From positions 1 to 64,000 of the forward strand of contig JALSIB010000014.1 of the NCBI GenBank assembly GCA_026981855.1: a stretch of 64,000 nt of DNA, read 5' to 3'. The notes below the pieces were generated by a model. It saw only the letters and a program-made list of their open reading frames with translations, was not told the origin of the DNA and ran no database searches. Positions 52,120 to 61,073 of the stretch are shown in pieces (the first letter of the stretch is position 1; every line of letters begins with the position of its first letter). The translations under genes were made by a program, and so were the position numbers. Source of the DNA: Methylothermaceae bacterium (GTDB lineage: Bacteria > Pseudomonadota > Gammaproteobacteria > Methylococcales > Methylothermaceae).

Positions 52120-53112
52120 ATGCGCATGAGATGGATGCGGTTTTTCCAACTGGCATTGCTGGGGCTATGGATGCTTTCCACCCCGCTGGCGGCCGGTTCC
52201 CGCTCGATCACGGTGGGCGCTTTGGCATACGGAACCCTGAACTGGGAATTGACCGTCATCCGGCGGGAGGGGCTGGACCGCCGCCAGGGATTCGATCTCG
52301 AAATCCGCACCCTCGCCAACCCCCAGGCGGGCCGTATCGCCCTGCAGGGAGGAACGGTGGACCTCATCGTCACCAACTGGCTGTGGGCGGCAAGACAACG
52401 GAATCAGGGCATTGGCTTCAGCGCGGTGCCTTACTCCCTCACCCATGGCGCCTTGATCGTCCCTGCCGGCTCTCCCGTCCACACCATCGGCGACCTGGCG
52501 GGCAAGCGCATCGGCGTGGCCGGCAGCCCCCTGTACGAGAATTGGCTTTTGCTCAAGGCCCTGGCGAAGCGGGCATACAATCTGGACCTGGAAAGGGAGG
52601 CCACACCGGTATTCGGCGCCCCACCCCTCCTCAACCAGCAAATGACCCAGGGGCGTCTGGACGCCCTGCTCAATTACTGGCACTACGCCGCCCGGCTGGA
52701 GGCACGGGGATACAAGCGGCTTCTCGATGGAAAGGATCTCCTTGAAAGCCTGGGCATCCAACCGCCCGTCCCAACCCTGAGCTATGTCTTCCGTGACCGC
52801 TGGGCCGACGACCGCAAAGACACCCTCGATGCCTTTTTGCGCGCCGCCTATGGCGCCAAGGATGCGATTTGCACCAACCCCAGGGTATGGCAATACATCG
52901 CCCCCCTGAGCGGCAGTGATGACAGGGGGGTGCGTGCCGCCTTGCGGAAAAGATACTGCGAAGGAAGAGTCCGAAGCTGGGGCAAGGCGGAAATCCATGC
53001 CGCGAAAAAACTGTACGCATTGTTGCGCCAGCAGGGGGGAGAGAAACTGACCGGCAAGGCGGAAACCCTGCCCAGAGGAACATTCTGGCCCCATTTCGTT
53101 CTGCCACGTTGA
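52120..53112 (+). CDS. ABC transporter substrate-binding protein (NMT1/SsuA type)
   Basis: A 330-residue exported protein (signal about 1-27, cleavage near LAAGS). ITVGALAYGTLNWELTVIRR and TVDLIVTNWLWAARQR mark the nitrate/sulfonate/taurine binding-protein fold. It would capture an organic solute in the periplasm for the permease and ATPase genes downstream. The substrate is not readable from the sequence. Confidence 0.88.
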   Translation: MRMRWMRFFQLALLGLWMLSTPLAAGSRSITVGALAYGTLNWELTVIRREGLDRRQGFDLEIRTLANPQAGRIALQGGTVDLIVTNWLWAARQRNQGIGFSAVPYSLTHGALIVPAGSPVHTIGDLAGKRIGVAGSPLYENWLLLKALAKRAYNLDLEREATPVFGAPPLLNQQMTQGRLDALLNYWHYAARLEARGYKRLLDGKDLLESLGIQPPVPTLSYVFRDRWADDRKDTLDAFLRAAYGAKDAICTNPRVWQYIAPLSGSDDRGVRAALRKRYCEGRVRSWGKAEIHAAKKLYALLRQQGGEKLTGKAETLPRGTFWPHFVLPR

Positions 53113-53214
53113 GGGCATGACGCTTCCCGTGCCCGACAATCCATCCGACGCCTGCCATCGGGCCACCCGCCCCGCCCCGGAGGTGAAACGACCGCTTGAT
53201 GAAAACCGCCGGCA

Positions 53215-53952
53215 ATGTCACGCCTGATCCCCCTCGCCTCGCTTTTCATGCTGCTGGTCATTTGGCAGGCGCTCGCCTGGTGGCTGCACTCCCCTCTCCT
53301 GCCAGGGCCTCCCGAGGTCTTCTCCGAACTGTTCACAGCAATCCGGACAGGAGTGCTTCCCTATCACCTGGGGATCACCCTAACCCGGCTGGGGGTCAGT
53401 TTCATCCTGGCCATGTCGCTGGGATGCATACTGGGTATTCTGATGGGCCATCACCGATCCCTGGACCGGTGGCTGGATCCCTGGCTCACCGCATTTCTCA
53501 ACATCCCCGCTCTGGTGACCATCATTCTCTGTTACGTATGGTTCGGCCTCACGGAAGCCGCCGCCATTACCGCCGTGGTGGTGAACAAACTTCCCAATGT
53601 GGCGGTCACCCTGCGGGAAGGCACCCGCCAACTGGACAAGCAGTTGCTGGAAATGGCCCAGGTCTACCGCTTCGGCCGCTGGAAGACCCTGCGGCATGTC
53701 ATCTGGCCCCAGCTCACGCCTTTCGTCGTGACCGCCGCGCGCACCGGTCTGGCCCTGATCTGGAAGATCATTCTGGTGGTGGAGCTGCTGGGGCGCAGCA
53801 ATGGCATGGGATATCAACTACATTTGTTTTTTCAGCTGTTCGACGTGGCGGCCATTCTGGCCTATACCCTGGCTTTCGTCATCGTCATCCAGCTGTTTGA
53901 ATGGTCGGTTCTGCAACCCCTTGATCACTATGCCAACCGCTGGCGCCGATGA
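53215..53952 (+). CDS. ABC transporter permease (SsuC/TauC type)
   Basis: A 245-residue protein with six predicted helices and the BPD-type EAA loop (MAQVYRFGRWKTLRHVIWPQL). The ATG at 53215 is the first after an in-frame stop, and no ribosome-binding site stands out. A 102-bp gap separates it from the binding-protein gene. Its stop overlaps the ATPase start (ATGA). Confidence 0.92.
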   Translation: MSRLIPLASLFMLLVIWQALAWWLHSPLLPGPPEVFSELFTAIRTGVLPYHLGITLTRLGVSFILAMSLGCILGILMGHHRSLDRWLDPWLTAFLNIPALVTIILCYVWFGLTEAAAITAVVVNKLPNVAVTLREGTRQLDKQLLEMAQVYRFGRWKTLRHVIWPQLTPFVVTAARTGLALIWKIILVVELLGRSNGMGYQLHLFFQLFDVAAILAYTLAFVIVIQLFEWSVLQPLDHYANRWRR

Positions 53953-54659
53953 GTCGCATAGACATCGAAATCCACGCCAAACGTTTCCCTTCCCGAGGCA
54001 ATGCCGCGGCCCATCTCGCGATCGCCGATCTCAGACTGACGCTGAAACAAAACGAATTCGTCTGCCTGGTCGGCCCCTCCGGCTGTGGCAAGACGACCCT
54101 GTTGAACATCATCGCCGGTTTGGACCCCGAATACGAGGGCAGGATCGATTTCCACCTTGCCGAGCCCCCCATGCTGGGTTACATGTTCCAGGAGCCGCGG
54201 CTGCTGCCCTGGCGGACAGTGAGACAAAACCTGGAACTGTCCCTGCCTCCCCGCACCGAGCCGGTAATCATCGACGAACTCCTGGAAATGACCGGGCTGA
54301 CGCCTTTTCAACACAGCTATCCACAAAGGCTTTCGTTGGGCATGAGCCGCCGTGTCGCCCTGGCACGGGCGTTTTCCCTCCAGCCCCATTTGCTCCTGAT
54401 GGACGAGCCCTTCGTTTCCCTCGATGCCACAACAGCCGAGAGGATGCGTATCTTGCTGCTTCGTTTGTGGAAACACCGCCCCCATACCATCCTGTTCGTC
54501 ACCCATGATCTGAGGGAAGCCATCGCCCTCTCCGACCGGATCGTATTCCTGACCCCCTCCCCAACCCGGGTCGAACGAGAGATAAGGCTCCCCATTCCCC
54601 GGGAAAAGCGCGGCACCGAGGCCGTGGAAGCACTCTATCGGAAAATCGCCTCAAAATAA
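53949..54659 (+). CDS. ABC transporter ATP-binding protein (SsuB/TauB type)
   Basis: A 236-residue protein. Walker A GPSGCGKTT (about 37-45), Q-loop FQEPRLLPW, and a Walker B LLLMDEPFVSLD are visible. The signature reads LSLGMSRRVALARA instead of the usual LSGGM, a change seen in some ABC proteins. It powers the importer encoded upstream. Confidence 0.93.
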   Translation: MSRIDIEIHAKRFPSRGNAAAHLAIADLRLTLKQNEFVCLVGPSGCGKTTLLNIIAGLDPEYEGRIDFHLAEPPMLGYMFQEPRLLPWRTVRQNLELSLPPRTEPVIIDELLEMTGLTPFQHSYPQRLSLGMSRRVALARAFSLQPHLLLMDEPFVSLDATTAERMRILLLRLWKHRPHTILFVTHDLREAIALSDRIVFLTPSPTRVEREIRLPIPREKRGTEAVEALYRKIASK

Positions 54660-54767
54660 GTCTTATGCCTCAACAGTAGGGGATTTGCCTCATTCCCTGC
54701 ACCACAACCTGACACACCCGCCTCATTTTTTATTCTATCCATTTGATTACAAAAGACTTAAAACTTA

Positions 54768-54783
54768 TGGCACGGAACATGCT
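54768..54783 (+). promoter_or_regulatory. Sigma-54 promoter
   Basis: TGGCACGGAACATGCT matches the -24/-12 consensus TGGCACG-N4-TTGCW at all conserved positions but one (A for the first T of TTGC). GG (54769-54770) and GC (54781-54782) are exactly 10 bp apart, as sigma-54 requires. A start site near 54794 would begin right at the hairpin at 54793. The upstream 100 bp are AT-rich and could hold activator sites; none is identified. Confidence 0.7.
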
Positions 54784-54792
54784 TTATATGAA

Positions 54793-54912
54793 AGCGCATA
54801 ACCTCTTCAACCTGGTTAACCGGCGCTCGAAGTCTTTTTACACAATCCTCCTCTCAAGTCGGGTATTGTAAAGACTGTCAACCACGCCTCTGTCGGGCGC
54901 CGGTCTTTTTTT
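54793..54912 (+). ncRNA. Probable sigma-54-dependent small RNA
   Basis: About 120 nt. Hairpin 1 pairs AGCGC (54793-54797) and TAACC (54799-54803) with GGTTA (54814-54818) and GCGCT (54823-54827). A single-stranded CCTCCTCTC follows (54847-54855), able to pair with Shine-Dalgarno sequences. The terminator pairs AAGACTG (54871-54877) with CGGTCTT (54901-54907) around an inner CGCC/GGCG stem and ends in seven T residues. AGTCTTT (54830-54836) can also pair with AAAGACT (54870-54876), a rival fold to the terminator. No reading frame is evident. GlmZ- or CrcZ-like sigma-54 RNAs are precedents, but I see no sequence likeness. Confidence 0.6.
54871..54912 (+). terminator. Intrinsic terminator of the sigma-54 transcript
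   Basis: AAGACTG / CGGTCTT stem (one G-U pair) with an inner CGCC/GGCG helix, then TTTTTTT (54906-54912). It overlaps the end of queA on the other strand. Confidence 0.7.
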
Positions 54913-55927
54913 CCCCTCTCGTCAGAAACATGGCATCCCCGTAGCTGAAGAAGCGGTAGCGCTGGCGGACCGCATGCCGATAAGCGGACATGACAGGTTC
55001 ATAGCCGGAAAAAGCGCATACCAGCATCAGCAAGGTGGACTCCGGAAGATGAAAATTGGTGATCAACCCATCCACGCAGTGAAACTGAAATCCCGGACGG
55101 ATGAAAAGATCCGTCTCACCACGACAGGCGCACAGTTTCCCTTCCCGAACCGCCGATTCCAACGATCGAACCGCTGTCGTTCCCACCGCGACGACCCGCC
55201 CCCCCCGATGCCTGGCCTTTTCCACCGCTTCAACCACCCTGCCACTGACCTCGAACCATTCGCTGTGCATCCGATGTTGCCGCAAATCCTCCACTCGCAC
55301 GGGCTGGAAAGTGCCCGCCCCCACATGGAGGGTGACAAAGGTCATTTCCACCCCTTTCGCCCGTAGCCGCGACAACAAGCCATCATCGAAATGCAGGCCG
55401 GCGGTGGGCGCCGCCACCGCGCCGGGCTTCCGCGCATAGACGGTTTGATAACGTTCCTGATCGGAGGCGGAATCGGGACGATCGATATAGGGAGGCAAGG
55501 GCACATGACCGATTCGCTCCAACACCTCAAGCACTTTCCGGCCGGAAAACCGCAACACGAACAAATCCTCCCTGCGGCCCTCGACCACACAGGCATAACC
55601 CTTGTCCAGGGTAATGGACGTGCCGGCCCTCGGACTTTTGCTGGCCCGCACATGCGCCAAAGCCAGTCCCTCCTCCAACAACCGTTCCACCAGAATCTCC
55701 ACCCTGCCACCCGATTCCTTGCGCCCATACAGTCGCGCCGGAATCACCCGGGTATCGTTGAATACCAACAGATCGCCGCGATTGAGAAGGGAAACGACAT
55801 CGATGAAGTTCCGATCCTCGACCCCCGCCTCCGTCACCACCAGCAACCGGCTGGATGCCCGATCCGCCAACGGATGGCGGGCGATCAACTCATTCGGCAA
55901 TTCATAATGGAAATCGCGGGTACGCAT
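54878..55927 (-). CDS. queA: S-adenosylmethionine:tRNA ribosyltransferase-isomerase
   Basis: A 349-residue protein. [15 protein letters not shown] at the start, [25 protein letters not shown] and [12 protein letters not shown] are all family blocks. It builds epoxyqueuosine on tRNA from preQ1. The usual partner tgt is not downstream; the gene ends into the sigma-54 RNA. The promoter is probably short and divergent from tRNA-Leu. Confidence 0.97.
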   Translation of the reverse strand: MRTRDFHYELPNELIARHPLADRASSRLLVVTEAGVEDRNFIDVVSLLNRGDLLVFNDTRVIPARLYGRKESGGRVEILVERLLEEGLALAHVRASKSPRAGTSITLDKGYACVVEGRREDLFVLRFSGRKVLEVLERIGHVPLPPYIDRPDSASDQERYQTVYARKPGAVAAPTAGLHFDDGLLSRLRAKGVEMTFVTLHVGAGTFQPVRVEDLRQHRMHSEWFEVSGRVVEAVEKARHRGGRVVAVGTTAVRSLESAVREGKLCACRGETDLFIRPGFQFHCVDGLITNFHLPESTLLMLVCAFSGYEPVMSAYRHAVRQRYRFFSYGDAMFLTRGEKKTGARQRRG

Positions 55928-55929
55928 CT

Positions 55930-55957
55930 TTTACAGCGGTCCTCAATACGGTATAAT
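55930..55957 (+). promoter_or_regulatory. Sigma-70 promoter of tRNA-Leu
   Basis: -35 TTTACA (55930-55935), 16-bp spacer, -10 TATAAT (55952-55957), with the tRNA starting 14 nt later. Confidence 0.8.
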
Positions 55958-55971
55958 GGATGCTTCATTTG

Positions 55972-56058
55972 GCCGAGGTGGCGAAACTGGTAGACGCGCC
56001 AGACTCAAAATCTGGTGGTGGCAACACCGTGGGAGTTCGAGTCTCCCCCTCGGCACCA
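55972..56058 (+). tRNA. tRNA-Leu (CAA)
   Basis: An 87-nt gene with the long variable arm of leucine tRNAs and encoded CCA. The anticodon loop CTCAAAA gives CAA, reading UUG. Acceptor GCCGAGG pairs with CCTCGGC. Confidence 0.97.
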
Positions 56059-56072
56059 GCCTAATCTAGCAC

Positions 56073-56100
56073 AAAACCGCCTTAAGGCGGTTTTTTCTTT
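56073..56100 (+). terminator. Terminator of tRNA-Leu
   Basis: AAAACCGCC-TTAA-GGCGGTTTT followed by more T residues (GGTTTTTTCTTTT), 14 nt behind the tRNA. Confidence 0.9.
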
Positions 56101-56375
56101 TGTTTCATATCCTTGCACCAACCGTTCTTGTCTTGCGCCCCCTGCTTGATTGCGTTTTTTTGCCGTTGAGGAATAGGCGTGTCCGTGCGCACCATATCCG
56201 ACCTGGAGGCGCACTTGAGATCCATTTGCGTGATGTAGACAATGGCGTCGGCCAAGCGGGTTCTGGGAAGCTGGCTGTATTTGGCGATGCGGAATTTGTT
56301 GTGCAGCCTGGACCAGATTTCAGCCAGGGCCTTGCCCTTTAGATTGTCTGGCACATCGGCCACGCGCTTGTGGGC
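56082..56375 (-). pseudogene. Phage antirepressor C-terminal fragment (ORF6C-like)
   Basis: The minus-strand frame reads RVADVPDNLKGKALAEIWSR, then LHNKFRIAKYSQLPRTRL and ADAIVYITQM. This matches the C-terminal domain of phage antirepressor / ORF6-type proteins. An in-frame TAA (just upstream of residues VAHKRV) removes the N-terminal DNA-binding part, and no ribosome-binding site precedes the possible GTG at 56363. The end runs into the tRNA-Leu terminator. It is a prophage relic beside a tRNA gene. About 200 bp further right (to 56580) may belong to the same relic but show no intact frame. Confidence 0.6.
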
Positions 56376-56580
56376 GACTTACATGAGGGTGCGCTGTTCT
56401 GAGGGCAGGAGGGTTTTTCTGGTTCCACACGGCCTGCGACCATGGTATGAAAAACGCGCTCGAACGGCGCGTCTGCGTCTTGGGTTTCCGGGCTACCACA
56501 CCCAGGCACCGGATTTTCCCGGTGCGGTTTCAGGATAGACCGGGTGAATAGGGTCTGTCAATGATTTGTCCTGGCGAAAA

Positions 56581-56623
56581 GCAACCGAGAATGGTTGCAC
56601 ACATCCGAAACAGCAACTAGAAT
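56581..56623 (+). promoter_or_regulatory. Promoter and likely operator of hicAB
   Basis: -35 TTGCAC (56595-56600), 17-bp spacer, -10 TAGAAT (56618-56623). An inverted repeat GCAACC (56581-56586) / GGTTGC (56593-56598) overlaps the -35, where HicB-type autorepression would act. Confidence 0.65.
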
Positions 56624-56648
56624 TGATATCAAACCAACGGTGAACGAC

Positions 56649-56897
56649 ATGACCGCCCGGAACAAGCTGCTGAACAAACTGCGTCATGCCAACAAGACGT
56701 TTCCCTGGAACGATCTGGTGACGCTGCTGAACCATCTTGGTTACGAAAAGCAGGAAATGGCAGGCTCCCGGGTGCGGTTTTATCACCCAAAGACGCAGCA
56801 CATGATCCGCCTGCACCGCCCGCATCCCGAAAATGCCATCCAGGGCGGCGCCTTGCGGGACATCAAAAACGCTCTGAAAGCGGAGGGTTATCTGTGA
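56649..56897 (+). CDS. hicA: HicA-family toxin
   Basis: An 82-residue double-stranded-RNA-binding-like protein: LVTLLNHLGYEKQEMAGSRVRFYHP, then IRLHRPHPENAI and ALRDIKNALKAEGYL at the end. HicA toxins cleave mRNA. The usual catalytic GSH is GSR here, as in one HicA subgroup, so activity may rely on another residue or be reduced. The stop overlaps the hicB GTG start by 4 nt. Confidence 0.88.
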   Translation: MTARNKLLNKLRHANKTFPWNDLVTLLNHLGYEKQEMAGSRVRFYHPKTQHMIRLHRPHPENAIQGGALRDIKNALKAEGYL

Positions 56898-57232
56898 CGA
56901 CTTATCTCACCCACAAGGGTTATCTTGGCTCCATCGAGCCGGATCTGAAAACCGGCCAGCTATACGGCAAGCTGCTGTTCATCCGCGATCTGGTCACTTA
57001 CGAGGCGGAAACCCTGGAAGCGCTGAAAAAGGAGTTCATCGCTTCGGTCGAATCCTACCTGGATGATTGCGAGGCGCTCGGCAAGGAACCAGACAAGCCA
57101 TGCAAAGGCACCTTCAACGTTCGCATCCCGCCGGAACTGCACCGGAAGATCGTCGTGGCGGCGAAGGGAAAAAGCCTGAACCAGTTCGTGCGCGAGGCCC
57201 TGGAGGAAAAGCTGGCACATACCGTGCGATAG
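56894..57232 (+). CDS. hicB: HicB-family antitoxin
   Basis: A 112-residue protein. The N-terminal RNase-H-like HicB domain (GYLGSIEPDLKTGQLYGKLL, ETLEALKKEFIASVESYLD) precedes a C-terminal ribbon-helix-helix (FNVRIPPELHRKIVVAAKG, then SLNQFVREAL). It neutralises HicA and probably binds the inverted repeat at 56581-56598. GTG start overlapping hicA. Confidence 0.92.
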   Translation: MTTYLTHKGYLGSIEPDLKTGQLYGKLLFIRDLVTYEAETLEALKKEFIASVESYLDDCEALGKEPDKPCKGTFNVRIPPELHRKIVVAAKGKSLNQFVREALEEKLAHTVR

Positions 57233-57472
57233 TTCTGGAGGTTCTTCTGGCAAATGCATACTTTAGGCTGGGCAGGTCACCTTAGCGGCGATAATGCGGC
57301 GCGACGCTCAATCTGCCTCTGATGTCGCAGCCGGAAAAGCCTTGACAGTCCATGTAGCCGGCTGGCGCGGGCATCTGGGATTCACCCGGGCGGAGACAAC
57401 CATACGGGTTGGCATGAAGCAAGAAAGGGGGAGGTGCATCACGCCACACCAGATCCAAGCTCTTCGGAAAAG
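57233..57472. other. Intergenic remnant between hicB and tRNA-Glu
   Basis: About 240 bp with no gene I can support. It may be leftover mobile DNA between the hicAB pair and the tRNA-Glu terminator. No copy of a tRNA 3' end (attachment site) was found. Confidence 0.35.
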
Positions 57473-57498
57473 AAAAGGCCCGCTTCTGCGGGCCTTTT
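57473..57498 (-). terminator. Terminator of tRNA-Glu/tRNA-Ala transcript
   Basis: On the minus strand AAAAGGCCCGC-AGAA-GCGGGCCTTTTCTTTTC, 6 nt behind the tRNA-Glu 3' end. The stem is perfect. Confidence 0.88.
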
Positions 57499-57503
57499 GT
57501 ATA

Positions 57504-57580
57504 TGGCGTCCCCAACGGGATTCGAACCCGTGTCGCAGCCTTGAAAGGGCTGTGTCCTAGGCCGACTAGACGATGGGGAC
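57504..57580 (-). tRNA. tRNA-Glu (TTC)
   Basis: A 77-nt gene with encoded CCA. Acceptor GTCCCCA pairs with TGGGGAC; the anticodon loop CTTTCAA gives TTC. Co-transcribed with tRNA-Ala 13 nt upstream, just behind gltX in genome order. Confidence 0.97.
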
Positions 57581-57593
57581 AGATTGTATTCCT

Positions 57594-57669
<76 letters not shown>

Positions 57670-57710
57670 TCACAAGAAGCGATTATTATAAGACCGAGTA
57701 TTCGGCTTGT

Positions 57711-59126
57711 CTAGGGGGTGGATGAATTTTTTTCGATGTACTTGATGGCCCTGGCCAATCTGGCCGACACGACCTCTTTACCCAACAGATACAAAGTCAC
57801 GTCGATGGGAGGAGACACCGCGCCACCGGAAAGCGCCACCCTCAGGGGTTGCGCAACCTTCCCCAGTTTCAAATCCAGGGACTGGGCCGTATCCAGAACC
57901 ACTTGATGCAAGGATTCAGGCTCCCAGTTTTGAAGTGCCTGGAATTGTTGGTGGAGCTTCTTCAAGGGCTCCAGCGCTGCCTGCTTGAGATTTTTCTTCG
58001 CCGCTTTCTCATCATACTGTTCGAAATCGCGATAGAAAAACAGGCTGCTTTCCGCCATTTCCCTGAGCGTCTTGCACCGTTCCCGCTGGGCGGCCACCAC
58101 ATCGACCGGATCCGGACCACCGGCTTCCGGATCGATCCCCAGTTGCCCCAGATGCCAGCGCAAATGATGGGCGACATGCAAGGGGTCGGAATGCATGATG
58201 TAATGGTGGTTGAGCCACAGCAACTTGGCAGGGTTGAAGGTGGAAGCCGACTTGTTGACATCCTTGATGTCAAACAATTCGATCATCTCGTCGATACTGA
58301 ACACTTCCTGATCTCCGTGGGCCCAACCCAACCGCACCAGATAATTGAGCAGCGCCTCGGGCAAATACCCCTGATCGCGATACTCGAGGACGCTGACCGC
58401 CCCGTGCCGTTTCGACAGGCGGGCGCCATCCTCGCCCAGAATCATGGGCACATGGGCATAGTCCGGGGGCTCTCCCCCCAATGCCCGCATGATGTTGATC
58501 TGGCGTGGCGTGTTGTTCAGATGGTCGTCTCCGCGAATGACGTGGCTCATGCCCATATCCAGATCATCCACCACCACCGTGAGATTGTAAGTGGGCGTTC
58601 CATCCGAGCGGGCAATGATCAGATCGTCCAGCTCCTGATTCTGAAACACCACCCGGCCCCGAACCAAATCATCGATGATCACAGCCCCCTCGTCCGGATT
58701 CCTGAAACGAACGACAGGGCTGACCCCTTCCCGCGGCGCCTTGCGGTGGCGGCAGCGCCCGTCATAGCGCGGCTTCTGCTTGCGCTCCATCTGTGCCTGG
58801 CGCATCTCGTCCAGTTCTTCCTTGGTGCAGTAACAGTAATAGGCCCGGCCTTCTTCGAGCAGCCGCTGAATCACTTCCCGATAGCGGGGAAAGCGTTCAC
58901 TTTGGTAGACGGGCCCTTCGTCATAATCGAGACCCAACCAGGCCATGGCCTCGAGAATCACATTGACCGATTCGGTGGTGGAGCGCTCACGGTCGGTATC
59001 CTCGATTCGCAACACGAAGCGCCCGCCATGTTTTCTCGCATAGAGCCAATTGAACAATGCCGTCCGGGCACCGCCGATATGCAGATAGCCGGTGGGACTG
59101 GGAGCAAAACGGGTACGTACAGTCAT
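57711..59126 (-). CDS. gltX: Glutamyl-tRNA synthetase
   Basis: A 471-residue class I synthetase: [20 protein letters not shown] (HIGH-type motif) and [11 protein letters not shown] (KMSKS-type). A zinc-ribbon-like [13 protein letters not shown] lies between. It charges tRNA-Glu, whose gene lies just downstream on the same strand. ATG 59126 is the family start ([13 protein letters not shown]); ATG 59141 would add five residues. Confidence 0.97.
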   Translation of the reverse strand: MTVRTRFAPSPTGYLHIGGARTALFNWLYARKHGGRFVLRIEDTDRERSTTESVNVILEAMAWLGLDYDEGPVYQSERFPRYREVIQRLLEEGRAYYCYCTKEELDEMRQAQMERKQKPRYDGRCRHRKAPREGVSPVVRFRNPDEGAVIIDDLVRGRVVFQNQELDDLIIARSDGTPTYNLTVVVDDLDMGMSHVIRGDDHLNNTPRQINIMRALGGEPPDYAHVPMILGEDGARLSKRHGAVSVLEYRDQGYLPEALLNYLVRLGWAHGDQEVFSIDEMIELFDIKDVNKSASTFNPAKLLWLNHHYIMHSDPLHVAHHLRWHLGQLGIDPEAGGPDPVDVVAAQRERCKTLREMAESSLFFYRDFEQYDEKAAKKNLKQAALEPLKKLHQQFQALQNWEPESLHQVVLDTAQSLDLKLGKVAQPLRVALSGGAVSPPIDVTLYLLGKEVVSARLARAIKYIEKNSSTP

Positions 59127-59185
59127 AGTGGGGTGATCCATCCTTATCGCTTAAAGCCGGAGGATTCTACCAGAGTTGTCCTGGC

Positions 59186-60076
59186 TCAGTGATGCAATGC
59201 CCGGACGATTTGCGCCAGCGGAACCAGGGAAATCATCGCCTGGAACAAGGGCGTGTTGCCGATCAACCCCAGACAGAGAAAACGCTGCAGATCCTCCGAT
59301 TCCTCCTCGGCCGCCACAAGAATATGCAACCTGTCATTACTGCGGATCCGTTCAGCCACTTCGAGATCCACGCTCACCTCATGCTTGCTGTACACCATGG
59401 GCCCCGCCTCGAAATCGTAGCCGGACCTTTGCACCCGCTCCAACAGGGCGCAGGAAATGTAACTGAGCGGGAACATGACGGGAAAACGAACCCGGTTCTC
59501 CAGTTCGTCGAAATAATTCGCAGGCTCTACCCGGCAACCCAGGAGAAAATTCTTGGCGTTGGCGGTCATCATGAATTTACGCTTCAAAAACCACCTTCCT
59601 CCAATCTCGCTACGATCCTGACAATGAATCAAGTCGGGCAACCCGGGCCACTGCCAAGCGGAACAGATTTGCGGCCGATACGACCGGGAATGTTGTCCCA
59701 TGATCACCATTCCCGCACCGCTTTTGATCACGAGGCGATTTCCCAGCACGCCTCTTTCCCCATCGAAGCGGGAACGTTTGACGGTCAAAACGAATGCCTG
59801 ACCCGGCCCGAGGGCGGAAGCGAAGTTGATTCGGTAGTTGAGATACGGCATTTCCCGGAGCCGCCGGGGATCTTCCTGCTGCCTGCGAAAGCAGTCCAGC
59901 TGCTCCGTCAGCCAGGTAACCGTTTGAAACCCCAAAACGATGGGACCGCCAAAAGGATTACCCCGGATCCGGCGCCATTTTCCGCCATCGTGGAACGGGT
60001 TGAAGTCGTCGGTGGCAAATCTCGCCACATCGATGTGCAGCTGGGAAAAACCCTCACAGGGATAGTCCATCATCAA
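59186..60076 (-). CDS. Hotdog-fold (MaoC-like) protein
   Basis: A 296-residue protein. The N-terminal block VARFATDDFNPFHD and then GGPIVLGFQTV has the MaoC/hotdog dehydratase pattern (Asp...Asn-Pro-His, Gly-X-Ile...Gly). The second half (about 150-296) is not recognised. It may act on an acyl thioester, but no fatty-acid genes are nearby. Convergent with nothing; divergent from rpiA across 294 bp without features I can name. Confidence 0.65.
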   Translation of the reverse strand: MMMDYPCEGFSQLHIDVARFATDDFNPFHDGGKWRRIRGNPFGGPIVLGFQTVTWLTEQLDCFRRQQEDPRRLREMPYLNYRINFASALGPGQAFVLTVKRSRFDGERGVLGNRLVIKSGAGMVIMGQHSRSYRPQICSAWQWPGLPDLIHCQDRSEIGGRWFLKRKFMMTANAKNFLLGCRVEPANYFDELENRVRFPVMFPLSYISCALLERVQRSGYDFEAGPMVYSKHEVSVDLEVAERIRSNDRLHILVAAEEESEDLQRFLCLGLIGNTPLFQAMISLVPLAQIVRALHH

Positions 60077-60370
60077 CCTCCACCCGGGGAGTCACCATGT
60101 CTACAAGCATAGCAAAGATTCCATTGCCACCCGCGCTTCAATACCCGGCAATCCCACCACCTATCAGTTCTGCCGGAAGAGGCCGGGAAAGATCCGTCGG
60201 CAGGCAGGGAAGCCGGGCCTGAATTCACGGGCGAATTTCGCTCCTGCGGATCCTTCCCGGATCCCGAAAAACCAAACCGACAGGTGTTGGGGGATTTGGA
60301 GTTGACCCCGACATTTCCTTGTACCATACTCAACAATTCATCGCTTTGAACCGATCTGGAGGTGGCGCTG

Positions 60371-61048
60371 ATGAACGACAAAACCCTGGTGGCCGGCTTC
60401 GCCGCGCAACAGGTGAAAGACGACATGCTCGTCGGCCTCGGTACAGGTTCCACCGCCGATTGCTTTATCGAAACCCTGGCCCGACGCCACCTCGAGGAAG
60501 GACTGAAGGTCACCACCGTCGCCAGCTCTCCTGTCAGCGCCCTCAAGGCGAGGGAACTGAAACTGCCTCTGCTCGCTTTCGAACAGATCGGCCGGCTCGA
60601 TCTATATGTGGACGGAGCCGATGAAGTCGCGCCCGACCTGACCTTGCTCAAAGGCAGGGGACAAGACTTGGTCAGAGAGAAATTGTTGGCGGCAAGCAGC
60701 GACCAATTCTGGGTTCTGATCGACCGTTCGAAACAGGTCGATCACATCGGTGAACGGTTCCCCATCCCGGTGGAAGTCCACCCCTGGGCCTGGCGGATGG
60801 TCCGAACCTTGCTCGAGCGCGCCGGCGGCAAATCTGAACTGCGCCTCGGAGCTGCCGGGGTGGCGATCACTTCGGCCGGCGGAGTGGTGCTCGACACCGT
60901 TTTCGATTCCTCCATGGAAACATCCAGTCTCAACGGTTTCCTGGATTCCCTTCCCGGCATTCTGGCGCATGGAATCTTTCATCAGCTCGCCACCTCCGTG
61001 TTCATCGGTGCCGATGGCAAGGTGGAGACGCTCTCCCCCAAAACATGA
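60371..61048 (+). CDS. rpiA: Ribose-5-phosphate isomerase A
   Basis: A 225-residue protein: [41 protein letters not shown] (catalytic Asp/Lys/Glu) and the C-terminal [13 protein letters not shown]. It interconverts ribose-5-phosphate and ribulose-5-phosphate. GGAGG precedes the ATG at 60371 by 8 nt. Confidence 0.97.
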   Translation: MNDKTLVAGFAAQQVKDDMLVGLGTGSTADCFIETLARRHLEEGLKVTTVASSPVSALKARELKLPLLAFEQIGRLDLYVDGADEVAPDLTLLKGRGQDLVREKLLAASSDQFWVLIDRSKQVDHIGERFPIPVEVHPWAWRMVRTLLERAGGKSELRLGAAGVAITSAGGVVLDTVFDSSMETSSLNGFLDSLPGILAHGIFHQLATSVFIGADGKVETLSPKT

Positions 61049-61073
61049 ACCCACCTACGAAGAGGATAAAACG

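Noticed and set aside
56059-57503. Attachment-site duplication of tRNA-Leu, tRNA-Glu or tRNA-Ala 3' ends
   Set aside because: No second copy of any of these 3' ends was found in the stretch.
60073-60651. Minus-strand frame of 192 codons over the rpiA start
   Set aside because: Ser/Arg-rich shadow of rpiA, without motif or ribosome-binding site.
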